A stretch of 64,000 bases of DNA, from contig JACKHG010000011.1 of the NCBI GenBank assembly GCA_020639115.1, positions 62,001 to 126,000 on the forward strand. The letters run 5' to 3'. The notes under the pieces were generated by a model. The model saw only the letters and a program-made list of their open reading frames with translations. It was not told where the DNA came from and made no database searches. The stretch comes from Phycisphaerales bacterium (lineage in GTDB: Bacteria; Planctomycetota; Phycisphaerae; UBA1845). Both the position numbers and the translations under genes were made by a program. Positions 57,472 to 64,000 of the stretch are shown piece after piece (position 1 is the first letter of the stretch; the number at the start of each line of letters is the position of its first letter).

Positions 57472-58338
57472 ATGAGCACGTTCTACCGCAGCGTATGGAT
57501 CTCCGACCTGCACCTCGCGTCACCCGCGGCCCAGCCCGAACGGGTGCATTCCTTTCTCGACCAGATCAAGTGCGACCACCTTTATCTCGTCGGCGACATC
57601 ATCGACGTGTGGGCCCTGCGCAAGAAGTGGCACTGGCCCCGGCAGTACAACGAAGTCCTGCACAAACTGCTCAAGCGCAGCCGCAAGGGCGCCAAGGTGG
57701 TCTACATCCCGGGCAACCATGACGAGTTCTTCCGCACGTTCGTCGGCTTCACCTTCGGGGACATCCGCGTGAAGGCCCGCGACGTGCACACGACCGCCGA
57801 TGGCAAGCGCCTGCTGGTGACCCACGGCGACGAGTTCGATGCGATCGTGCGCCATCGCCGGGTTTTCTCGCTGCTGTGCGTCGGGGCCCATCGGCAGTTG
57901 CTGCTGGTCAACCGGGCGGTCAATTTCATCCGCCGTTGCCTGGGCAAGCCGGACTGGAGCCTCGCGGCTGCCGTCACGCGCCGCGTGCAGGATGCGGTGC
58001 GCCACCTGGCCAACTACGAATCGCTGCTCGTCGCGGAAGCCCGACGTTACCGGATGGACGGCGTCGTCTGCGGCCACTCGCACCGTCCGGCGCTGCGCCG
58101 GCACGCGGATGGTGTGCTCTACTGCAACACCGGCGACTGGACAGACCATTGCACGGCGCTGGTCGAACATCCCGATGGGCGCCTGGAACTCGTGCACTGG
58201 AAGGACGTCATCGCCGCCCAGAGTCCGCCGCAAACGCCCCGCCCGCCGCAAAAGAGCACGCCCCGTCGGAACCCACGCGTGCGGGTACCGTTCGGCGGAC
58301 CGCGTGCTCCGGTTGCAGCCAGCACCTCGCCCGAATAG
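57472..58338 (+). CDS. LpxH-like UDP-2,3-diacylglucosamine diphosphatase-family phosphoesterase
   Basis: 288 residues. Calcineurin-like motifs in order: WISDLHLAS, LVGDIIDVW, IPGNHDEFFR, VTHGDEFD and CGHSHRPAL. The DVWALRKKWHWPRQYNEVLHKLL segment is typical of the LpxH2-like group, which includes lipid A enzymes and glycolipid-linked relatives. The last 45 residues are Pro/Arg-rich and outside the domain. It is tightly linked to the preceding glycosyltransferase. Confidence 0.87.
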   Translation: MSTFYRSVWISDLHLASPAAQPERVHSFLDQIKCDHLYLVGDIIDVWALRKKWHWPRQYNEVLHKLLKRSRKGAKVVYIPGNHDEFFRTFVGFTFGDIRVKARDVHTTADGKRLLVTHGDEFDAIVRHRRVFSLLCVGAHRQLLLVNRAVNFIRRCLGKPDWSLAAAVTRRVQDAVRHLANYESLLVAEARRYRMDGVVCGHSHRPALRRHADGVLYCNTGDWTDHCTALVEHPDGRLELVHWKDVIAAQSPPQTPRPPQKSTPRRNPRVRVPFGGPRAPVAASTSPE

Positions 58339-58378
58339 AAAATAGCCCGCCGGGTTGAATACGTGCGGAGATTTCGCG

Positions 58379-58867
58379 ATGAAAGCTCGACTGAGCGTCA
58401 TGGTCGCGCTGCTGGCGGGCAGCGCCTGGTGGGCCTTTGCCAAGGACGTTCCGCCGGAGGCGGGCGACGTTACCGATCTGGCGTTTCTCACCGGAAGCTG
58501 GAAGGGAACCATCAACGGAGGCGAATGGGAGGCGGTGTACACGTCGCCCTCAGCCGGGGAGATGCTTAGCGCGAACAAGGAGATTCGTGATGGCCGCGTC
58601 GTGATGATCGAGTTCGAGCACTTCCGCAGCGTCGATGGAGAGGTCGTGCTCACGCCGTTCCCCTACGGCAAGCGCAGCAGCACGACTTTCACGCTGAAAT
58701 CTCTGGATCGCGGTCATCGCACTGCGGTCTTCGCCAACCCCGAGCACGACTTCCCGCAGGAGATCACCTATCGCCGTGTCGATGACGGCCGCCTCGTGAT
58801 CGACGTCGCGGGCGTGCAAAACGACGCGCCCTTGCAACTCACCATCGACCTGAAACGGCAGAGCTGA
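58379..58867 (+). CDS. DUF6265-like exported protein
   Basis: 162 residues from ATG 58379 with GGAG upstream. Signal peptide (MVALLAGSAWWAFA-KD). The mature part has LAFLTGSWKG, EMLSANKEIRDGRVVMIEFEHF, AVFANPEHDFPQEITYRRVDDG, a lipocalin-like beta-barrel pattern of DUF6265. Function unknown. Lies between the LpxH-like gene and the photolyase gene. Confidence 0.72.
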   Translation: MKARLSVMVALLAGSAWWAFAKDVPPEAGDVTDLAFLTGSWKGTINGGEWEAVYTSPSAGEMLSANKEIRDGRVVMIEFEHFRSVDGEVVLTPFPYGKRSSTTFTLKSLDRGHRTAVFANPEHDFPQEITYRRVDDGRLVIDVAGVQNDAPLQLTIDLKRQS

Positions 58868-58894
58868 ACCATAAGTGGCGGGAAATGAGCGAAC

Positions 58895-60319
58895 ATGAAC
58901 ACGCTGGTCTGGTTTCGTTCTGATCTGCGCACGCGCGACAACACCGCGCTGCATGCAGCCGCCTGCGCGAACCACGGTTGCTTGATTGGCGTGTTCATAC
59001 TGTGCCCGCAGCAGTGGAAGGACCACCACTGGGGCGGCCCGCGCGTCGACTTCCTGCTGCGCAACCTGCGTGCCCTGGGCGCCGAACTCAAACGGCTGAA
59101 CATCCCGCTGAAAATCGTGCGGAGCAACCGGTTCGACGGCGTGCCCCAGGCGCTGCTGAAGCTGGCCCGCGCACACGACTGCGCCGCGCTCTACTGCAAC
59201 AGCGAGCACGAAGTGAACGAGGTGCGCCGCGACGACGAGGTGCGCGCCGCTTTCGAGACGGACAACCGCCAGATGCACACGTTCCGCGATCAGACAATTC
59301 TCGATGTCGCGGACATCAGGACACAGGCCGGCGGGTGGTACTCGGTGTTCACGCCGTTCAAGCGCAAGTGGTGTGAGCTGTTCAAGAGCGGCGATGAACT
59401 CAAGGAGTTCGCCCCGCCGCAGCCCCAATCCTCTTCGAAGGTGCCGGCCGACGAAGTGCCCACGCAACTGGCAGGCTTCAGCACGGACGCCGACCGCAAG
59501 CTCTGGCCGGAGGGCGAAAGCTCCGCCCACCAGCGGCTCGCGTCCTTCGTTGACCAGGCCATCGCCGACTACGCAACGCGTCGCGACGAGCCCGCCACCG
59601 ACGGCACGAGCGCCCTGTCGCCCTACCTCGCCTGCGGCGTACTCTCCCCGCGCCAGTGCCTCCGCGCCGCGCTGGCGGTCAACCACAATCGCGTCGACTC
59701 CGGCAAGAAGGGCGTCGCCACCTGGATCAGCGAACTCATCTGGCGCGAGTTCTACCGGCACATCCTCATCGGCTTCCCCCGCGTGTGCATGGATCGACCG
59801 TTCCGCACCGAAACGGAGCGCCTCCGCTGGAACAACGACACCGTCCAGTTCGAGGCGTGGTGCGCGGGCGCGACCGGTTTTCCCATTGTGGACGCAGGCA
59901 TGCGCCAACTCGCCGCCGCGGGCTGGATGCACAACCGCGTGCGCATGATCGTCGCCATGTTCCTCACCAAGGACCTCTTCATCGACTGGCGCTGGGGAGA
60001 GCGCTTCTTCATGGAGCACCTCGTCGACGGCGACTTCGCCAGCAACAACGGTGGCTGGCAGTGGTCCGCATCGACCGGCACGGACGCAGCCCCCTACTTC
60101 CGCGTCTTCAACCCCGCCCGGCAGAGCGAGCGCTACGACCCCAACGGTGCGTACATCCGCCGCTGGGTGCCCGAGTTGGAACCCGTCCCCGCAAACAGGA
60201 TCCACGATCCGGACGCCGCGACTCGAGGCGAACGCGACTACCCCGCCCCGATTGTGGACCGCTCGAAGAGCCGCGCGCGGGTCGTGGAGGCGTTCAAGCG
60301 GCTGGGCGGGTCGCGCTAG
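58895..60319 (+). CDS. phrB: Deoxyribodipyrimidine photolyase (class I CPD)
   Basis: 474 residues. The N-terminal antenna domain starts TLVWFRSDLRTRDNTALHAAA. The FAD-binding half carries SALSPYLACGVLSPRQCLRAA, WISELIWREFYRHILIGFP and the signature GWMHNRVRMIVAMFLTKDLFIDWRWGERFF with the DNA-flip Trp region, and SASTGTDAAPYFRVFNP. These identify the bacterial class I CPD photolyase rather than a cryptochrome. Repairs UV dimers with light, so the organism or its ancestors meet sunlight. Confidence 0.95.
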   Translation: MNTLVWFRSDLRTRDNTALHAAACANHGCLIGVFILCPQQWKDHHWGGPRVDFLLRNLRALGAELKRLNIPLKIVRSNRFDGVPQALLKLARAHDCAALYCNSEHEVNEVRRDDEVRAAFETDNRQMHTFRDQTILDVADIRTQAGGWYSVFTPFKRKWCELFKSGDELKEFAPPQPQSSSKVPADEVPTQLAGFSTDADRKLWPEGESSAHQRLASFVDQAIADYATRRDEPATDGTSALSPYLACGVLSPRQCLRAALAVNHNRVDSGKKGVATWISELIWREFYRHILIGFPRVCMDRPFRTETERLRWNNDTVQFEAWCAGATGFPIVDAGMRQLAAAGWMHNRVRMIVAMFLTKDLFIDWRWGERFFMEHLVDGDFASNNGGWQWSASTGTDAAPYFRVFNPARQSERYDPNGAYIRRWVPELEPVPANRIHDPDAATRGERDYPAPIVDRSKSRARVVEAFKRLGGSR

Positions 60320-60351
60320 GCCCCCCGCCCGGCGTCCCCGGCGGAAAGTGC

Positions 60352-60396
60352 TTGACAACGGGGTTGTAGGGCGGCAAGTTAATAAACGCTCACTAA
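60352..60396 (+). promoter_or_regulatory. Promoter -35 and TetR-type operator ahead of the TetR gene
   Basis: TTGACA at 60352-60357. An 18-bp near-palindrome TTAATAAACGCTCACTAA lies at 60379-60396 with half-sites of the TTARTRARC form typical of TetR-family operators. The -10 is unclear (TTAATA at 60379 is too distant), consistent with the operator overlapping it. Suggests autoregulation. Confidence 0.5.
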
Positions 60397-60417
60397 CCCA
60401 CCGCGGGAGAACCAGTT

Positions 60418-61047
60418 ATGGGACGACCCGTCAAATTTAAAGACGCCATCTACCAGGCGGCCAGCCGCCTCTTCGGCGAACAGGGCCTCGACGGCACCAG
60501 CATCCGCCAGATCGCCGAGTCCGCGGGCGTCAGCGAAGCCGCCCTCTACCGCCACTGGGCGGGAAAACTCGACCTCGCCTGGGCGGTATTCCGTTCCGGC
60601 CTGGCCAATCTCTACGCCAACCTCGAGGAGCGCGTCCGCCCCGACCTGGCGCCCTACGACGCCGTCCGCAGCGCGGTGGAGTGCTTCTACCAGTTGTTCG
60701 ACGAGAACTACCAGCTCTTCAGCTTCGTGCTCCTCCACCAGCACGACCTGTGGTCGCGCATGGACCAGGTTGAGGAAAGCCCGGTCCGCTACTGGTTCGA
60801 CCTGATGGCCCGCTTCGTCGACAAGCTCCCGCCGGAGGACGCCGGAAATCTCGACGTGCTGGCGGCGGTCACCCTGGGCATCGTGCTTCAGCCAGCCGTC
60901 GCGGCGGTCTACGGCCGGCCCAGCCCGCCGATGGTGCCCCGCTCGGCCCTGGTGGCCCGGGCGGTCTGCCGCGTGCTGCACATCGATGTTCCCGCGCAGA
61001 CCGTGGCGGTCGCCCCGGTACCAGCGGCAACTCGCGTACCGGCCTGA
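60418..61047 (+). CDS. TetR-family transcriptional regulator
   Basis: 209 residues from ATG 60418 with GGGAG upstream. The N-terminal TetR DNA-binding domain is clear: DAIYQAASRLFGEQGLDGTSIRQIAESAGVSEAALYRHWAGKLDLAWAVF. The C-terminal ligand domain (LANLYANLEERVRPD..., LFDENYQLFSFVLLHQHDL, WFDLMARFVDKL) is variable as usual; ligand unknown. An operator-like palindrome sits in its leader. No efflux gene is adjacent, so its targets are not obvious. Confidence 0.92.
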   Translation: MGRPVKFKDAIYQAASRLFGEQGLDGTSIRQIAESAGVSEAALYRHWAGKLDLAWAVFRSGLANLYANLEERVRPDLAPYDAVRSAVECFYQLFDENYQLFSFVLLHQHDLWSRMDQVEESPVRYWFDLMARFVDKLPPEDAGNLDVLAAVTLGIVLQPAVAAVYGRPSPPMVPRSALVARAVCRVLHIDVPAQTVAVAPVPAATRVPA

Positions 61048-61081
61048 CGTCTGGACGTCGCTATAACCCAATCCACGGGAA

Positions 61082-62134
61082 TTACAGAGTTGCGCCGGCG
61101 GCGATCAGATCGCCGTGGCTGGTGCGCCGCGTAACGGGCGGATAATCGCCGGCGGGGTTGTACCAGGCATCGATCAAGCCCTGGAAGTCGTCGGTGGTGC
61201 GCATCGCGATGAACGCGTCACGTACGGCCCGAGCGCAGGGATGCAACTCGCTGTACTTGATGCCGAACTTGCGCATGAGCGCGCCGGCCCGATCAGCCCC
61301 GTGACAGCGCACACTCTCGGCGAAGTGAGCCGCGATGGTCGCACCCTGCTCCACGATGGAGGGCGGCTCTGGCAGGGGCTCACCGGCGGCGAGCGCGAGG
61401 CAGTCCCGGAAGATCCAGGGATTGCCGATCGCCCCGCGGGCGATCGTCACGCCGTCGACGCCGGTTTCCGCCATCATGTCCAGGCACGCCGGAGCGCTGA
61501 ACAGGTCGCCGCTGCCGAGGATGACGCGGTCGCCGGCGTGGGCCTTGACGCGCTTGAGAAAGGCCCAGCGGCTCGGGCCGACGTAGCGCTGCTCCACCGT
61601 CCGGCCATGGACCGTGATCGCACAGACGCCGAGCGCGAACGCACCATTAAGGATCGCGAAGAAATTGCGTTCGCTCTCCGCGGAATCGTCCAGCCCGCGG
61701 CGCATCTTCACGGTGACGGGGCGATCCGCGCCCACCGCATCCATCACCCGGGCGACGATCTCGAGGGCAGCTTCGGGCTGGGACAGCAGGAATCCGCCGC
61801 GACAGCGGCCGAGCACCTTGCGCACCGGGCATCCGAAGTTGATGTCGATCACGTCGTAGCCCGCGTCGGCGAGCAGGCGGGCAGCCGGCCCGAAGTCGTC
61901 GGGGTTGGCCCCCATGAGTTGGCCGCCGACCGGGTGGTCGTCGGGCTCGACCGGGCGCAGGACACGCTTCTGCCCCTTGCCCCGGGTGATCACGAGCTTG
62001 TCGAGCACGACCTCGTTCAGCGTGTACGCAGCCCCATGCCGGCGCGCAATCGCCCGCATGGGCGGATCGCTGTAGCCGCTAAGTGCAGCCTGAACAAAAG
62101 GATGCGCAATTTCGACGGTCCCGAGCTGAAGCAT
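61082..62134 (-). CDS. dusB: tRNA-dihydrouridine synthase (DusB/NifR3-like)
   Basis: 350 residues. FMN barrel: PFVQAALSGYSDPPMRAIAR, VGGQLMGANPDDF, and the active-site DINFGCPVRKVLGRCRGGFLLS with the catalytic Cys. VTVKMRRGLDD, ITVHGRTVEQRY and GVDGVTIARGAIGNPWIF are further Dus blocks. Its promoter lies at 62186-62214 with a perfect hairpin at the start of the transcript. Confidence 0.93.
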   Translation of the reverse strand: MLQLGTVEIAHPFVQAALSGYSDPPMRAIARRHGAAYTLNEVVLDKLVITRGKGQKRVLRPVEPDDHPVGGQLMGANPDDFGPAARLLADAGYDVIDINFGCPVRKVLGRCRGGFLLSQPEAALEIVARVMDAVGADRPVTVKMRRGLDDSAESERNFFAILNGAFALGVCAITVHGRTVEQRYVGPSRWAFLKRVKAHAGDRVILGSGDLFSAPACLDMMAETGVDGVTIARGAIGNPWIFRDCLALAAGEPLPEPPSIVEQGATIAAHFAESVRCHGADRAGALMRKFGIKYSELHPCARAVRDAFIAMRTTDDFQGLIDAWYNPAGDYPPVTRRTSHGDLIAAGATL

Positions 62135-62155
62135 GCGCGAGGATACCCCGGATCA

Positions 62156-62177
62156 TGCCACGACCCGTTTCGTGGCA
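62156..62177 (-). promoter_or_regulatory. Perfect 8-bp hairpin at the 5' end of the dusB transcript
   Basis: TGCCACGA-CCCGTT-TCGTGGCA. The promoter at 62186-62214 predicts initiation near 62179, so the hairpin occupies about +2 to +24. It could be an operator, or a 5' stabiliser. There is no T-run, so a terminator for the upstream gene is less likely. Confidence 0.55.
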
Positions 62178-62185
62178 AGACCGAG

Positions 62186-62214
62186 AGTATAGTCGCTGGG
62201 CTTGGCAGGTTGAA
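62186..62214 (-). promoter_or_regulatory. Promoter for dusB
   Basis: On the minus strand TTCAAC (62214-62209), 17-bp spacer, TATACT (62191-62186). Confidence 0.65.
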
Positions 62215-62231
62215 GGGCGACCCGTCCGCGG

Positions 62232-63323
62232 TCAGTCGACGCGAGCCAGCGCCTCCTCCTCGGCGTACTTCTGGGCGCGGTCGCGAAGCTGCTCAAACCA
62301 GTTCCGGACCGTGGAAACCGCCTGCGCCCAGGCTGTTTGCGGATCCCGTAAGGGCGATTCGGGCCGGGCAGCGTCGAGTGATGACAACTGCACGACGGAA
62401 TCCCGCATCCGCTGACGCATCGCGAAGTCCCGCAGCGTCGTCTTGGCCTCGGGGGCCTCCGCCAGCATGGTGTGCAGTTCCGCCAGCTCGGACTGCGCCT
62501 GGACAAACGCCCGCTGCTGCAAGTCGATGTGGATCTGCAAGCCTTCCGCGAGGCCATTGCTGCGGGCGGTCTGGCGGCGCAGCGCAGCGATGATCCGCTC
62601 GGACTGCTGCTGGGCAGAGAGGAACCCCAATTCCTTGCGGTGCACGTCCTCGCGCAGCTCGTCGATGGTCTTGGCGAGCTTGGCTCGTTCCGCCACCCAG
62701 GCAGCGTCGTCGCGACCGGACTGGGCCAGCGCGGCATCCAGGGCATCCAGGCGATCCTCGATGAGGCACTGGAAGTCGTTCTGCGACTCCCGGACAGCCG
62801 CCACAATGGCATCGGGATCCACCTTGTTCTGGCGAAGGTGCGCCGCCTCGCTCGCCTTACCGGCCGCCAGCGTCTCGGCCCGAGCTACGTCGGCCCGCGC
62901 GTCCGCCAGATCCTGTTCATGGGCGATATCGAGATCACGCAGGGCGGTCGCGTGGGCGGAATCGAGTCGCGCGAGCGTATCGAAGTGGTACCAGATGCCT
63001 GCGCCCACGGCGCAGACCATCATGGCTGCGAGCGCCATGGCGGCGCGCTTCCCGCGGCGGGCATAACGGAACTCCCGCGCGTTGGCTTCGCGCAGCTCCG
63101 CCAATTCGGCCATCACGGCTGCAAGGGCGTCATCGTCCGCGGCTCGTGAGTGAAGTTCGGCGCCGTGCAGCCCGTCGGCGGAGGCGTCGGACTCCTCCAG
63201 GTCGACCAAGGTCCGGCCGGCTTCGCTGCGTGAGGGAATGCTTTCGGACTTGATGCGCCGCCAGATGGTTCGCTCTGACACACCCAGCCGCGCTGCGGCT
63301 TCGGCCACTGGCATCCATGCCAT
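62232..63323 (-). CDS. Membrane-anchored helix-turn-helix coiled-coil protein
   Basis: 363 residues from ATG 63323 with GGGGGAG upstream. Residues 1-42 are a compact DNA-binding helix-turn-helix (MPVAEAAARLGVSERTIWRRIKSESIPSRSEAGRTLVDL), like excisionase/MerR-type HTH_17. A basic patch (RRGKR) and one membrane helix (about 94-113) follow, so the HTH is cytosolic; residues about 118-310 are coiled coil on the outer side. Tethering DNA to the membrane or signal-driven regulation are both possible. Repeats resembling operators sit just upstream. Confidence 0.78.
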   Translation of the reverse strand: MAWMPVAEAAARLGVSERTIWRRIKSESIPSRSEAGRTLVDLEESDASADGLHGAELHSRAADDDALAAVMAELAELREANAREFRYARRGKRAAMALAAMMVCAVGAGIWYHFDTLARLDSAHATALRDLDIAHEQDLADARADVARAETLAAGKASEAAHLRQNKVDPDAIVAAVRESQNDFQCLIEDRLDALDAALAQSGRDDAAWVAERAKLAKTIDELREDVHRKELGFLSAQQQSERIIAALRRQTARSNGLAEGLQIHIDLQQRAFVQAQSELAELHTMLAEAPEAKTTLRDFAMRQRMRDSVVQLSSLDAARPESPLRDPQTAWAQAVSTVRNWFEQLRDRAQKYAEEEALARVD

Positions 63324-63336
63324 GACATCTACTCCC

Positions 63337-63351
63337 CCGACATCCTGTCGG
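63337..63351. promoter_or_regulatory. Palindrome at the ribosome site of the HTH gene
   Basis: CCGACA-TCC-TGTCGG, perfect 6-bp arms, overlapping the Shine-Dalgarno region of the HTH gene. Related TGTCGG/TGTCCG decamers recur at 63433-63452. Plausible autoregulatory operator. Confidence 0.5.
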
Positions 63352-63563
63352 ACACGAAGATCAGGTTGTGGGCCGTGTTCCTACGGCCGTGGCGGGCCCA
63401 CCCGCCGCGATTCGGTCAGCCGCAAGCAAGCCTGTCCGTCAGTGTCGGTCAGGGTGAGATGGAAGTGGGCTGACGGCTGACGCTGTCAGTCTCTCCACTA
63501 TTCACGGGCAGTGCAAGTTCAAAATGGAAGAATAAGCAGGTAGCAGAGGCAGCGAGACTGGCG

Positions 63564-64000
63564 TCAACTGCCGGTTCGCAGCGTCTTGATCAGATCAACT
63601 TCCTTGGCCGACAAGACGTCCGCCTTGATCTTGTCGGTGGTCGTGTTGATGGTGAAACTGCCATCGGAGAGAACCGCAATCCAGCCAGAGGAGTTCAGGG
63701 CGACGGCACCGGTCCGACCCGCCTTCACGTGCACGTTGCTCATACCGTTGTACGGATTGGTGGGAAAGGGCGACTGAAGGTAGGGACCGAAGAGAAAGTC
63801 CCCGCCCAGCGAGGTCTGGACGTTTCCATTCGCATCCGAATACGTCGTGAGTTGCTTCACGAACCAGTCGCCGTCGGGGTTCCCGTTCGTGGGATTGAAG
63901 CCGGGATAGCGGCTGTGCTCGGCATAGAAGTGGTCGATCGCGGCGTTGACGTTGGCGAGGGTGGCCTGCACGGCCTTGGTCTGGGCATCGCGTCCGGCGC
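63564..64000 (-). CDS. Type IV pilin / GspG-like pseudopilin, N-terminus outside the window
   Basis: About 145 C-terminal residues; the frame is open to the last base. It reads AGRDAQTKAVQATLANVNAAIDHFYAEHSRYPG, the helix-to-globular transition of pseudopilins (type II secretion major pilin), with the A-x-I-D-x-F/Y-x-x-x-x-x-x-Y-P pattern. A GPYL-type end and loop with Asn-rich sequence follow. The prepilin peptidase site and hydrophobic helix lie beyond the window. A GTG at 63971 is an internal codon. Confidence 0.82.
   Translation of the reverse strand, partial: AGRDAQTKAVQATLANVNAAIDHFYAEHSRYPGFNPTNGNPDGDWFVKQLTTYSDANGNVQTSLGGDFLFGPYLQSPFPTNPYNGMSNVHVKAGRTGAVALNSSGWIAVLSDGSFTINTTTDKIKADVLSAKEVDLIKTLRTGS

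Noticed and set aside
1..64000. CRISPR arrays, tRNA or rRNA genes, integrases, transposases, phage genes
   Set aside because: I looked for regularly spaced repeats, tRNA arm patterns and the usual recombinase motifs and found none. A weak tRNA could escape reading by eye.

Overview
The window is G+C rich (about two thirds by eye), almost fully coding, and belongs to a bacterial chromosome with a Gram-negative-type envelope. Many lipoprotein signals, an AsmA-like protein, an LpxH-like hydrolase and a WaaP-like kinase point to that envelope. The gene families, zinc-ribbon membrane proteins, ECF sigma/anti-sigma pair and STAS proteins best suit Planctomycetota (Phycisphaerae-like). That placement is inference from content; no rRNA or tRNA gene is present to settle it.

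Layout. 1-2.5 kb: end of a histidine operon, hisH (cut by the window edge), hisF and a three-domain HisA-HisI-HisE fusion. 2.6-8 kb: zinc-ribbon membrane protein, an ABC ATPase without permease, a tiny acidic secreted protein, a GDSL hydrolase, truD and a Zn-phospholipase-like protein. 8.2-9.2 kb: a STAS antagonist and RsbW-like kinase behind a good sigma-70 promoter. 9.2-15 kb: acylphosphatase, FAD oxidoreductase, VOC protein, CheX-like protein, tadA and a VWA lipoprotein. 15-20 kb: methyltransferase and aspS, then an ECF sigma factor, anti-sigma factor and an overlapping third ORF. 20-23 kb: rsmG, a GxxExxY gene enclosed by 28-bp inverted repeats, and adenine deaminase. 23-28.4 kb: prolyl oligopeptidase, a REP-like hairpin cluster, an OYE-family reductase, and thyA-folA.

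28.4-37 kb: VKOR-DsbA fusion, a periplasmic binding lipoprotein behind a perfect palindromic operator, a coiled-coil zinc-ribbon protein, and the overlapping set tilS / ArnT-like transferase / AsmA-like protein. 38.5-43.6 kb: complete pyruvate dehydrogenase operon (E1 alpha, E1 beta, E2, E3). 43.8-45.6 kb: a second STAS protein, and rplM-rpsI with a promoter and a terminator. 45.6-48.5 kb: metallophosphoesterase, a Clp N-domain protein without ATPase and two unknown membrane proteins. 48.7-55.3 kb: a large subtilase, then tnaA, a WaaP-like kinase and a macro-domain protein in one direction. 55.6-64 kb: histidine phosphatase, glycosyltransferase with LpxH-like hydrolase, a DUF6265-like protein, photolyase, TetR regulator, tRNA-dihydrouridine synthase, a membrane-anchored helix-turn-helix coiled-coil protein, and a pilin-like gene cut by the window end.

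Most of the window is housekeeping. The best signs of unexplained biology are the GxxExxY gene in its inverted repeats (20.86-21.35 kb), the REP-like cluster (25.6-25.85 kb), the HisA-HisIE fusion, the membrane-tethered DNA-binding protein with its repeat-rich leader (62.2-63.5 kb), and the unknown membrane-protein operon at 47-48.5 kb. I found no CRISPR array, phage, integrase or transposase.
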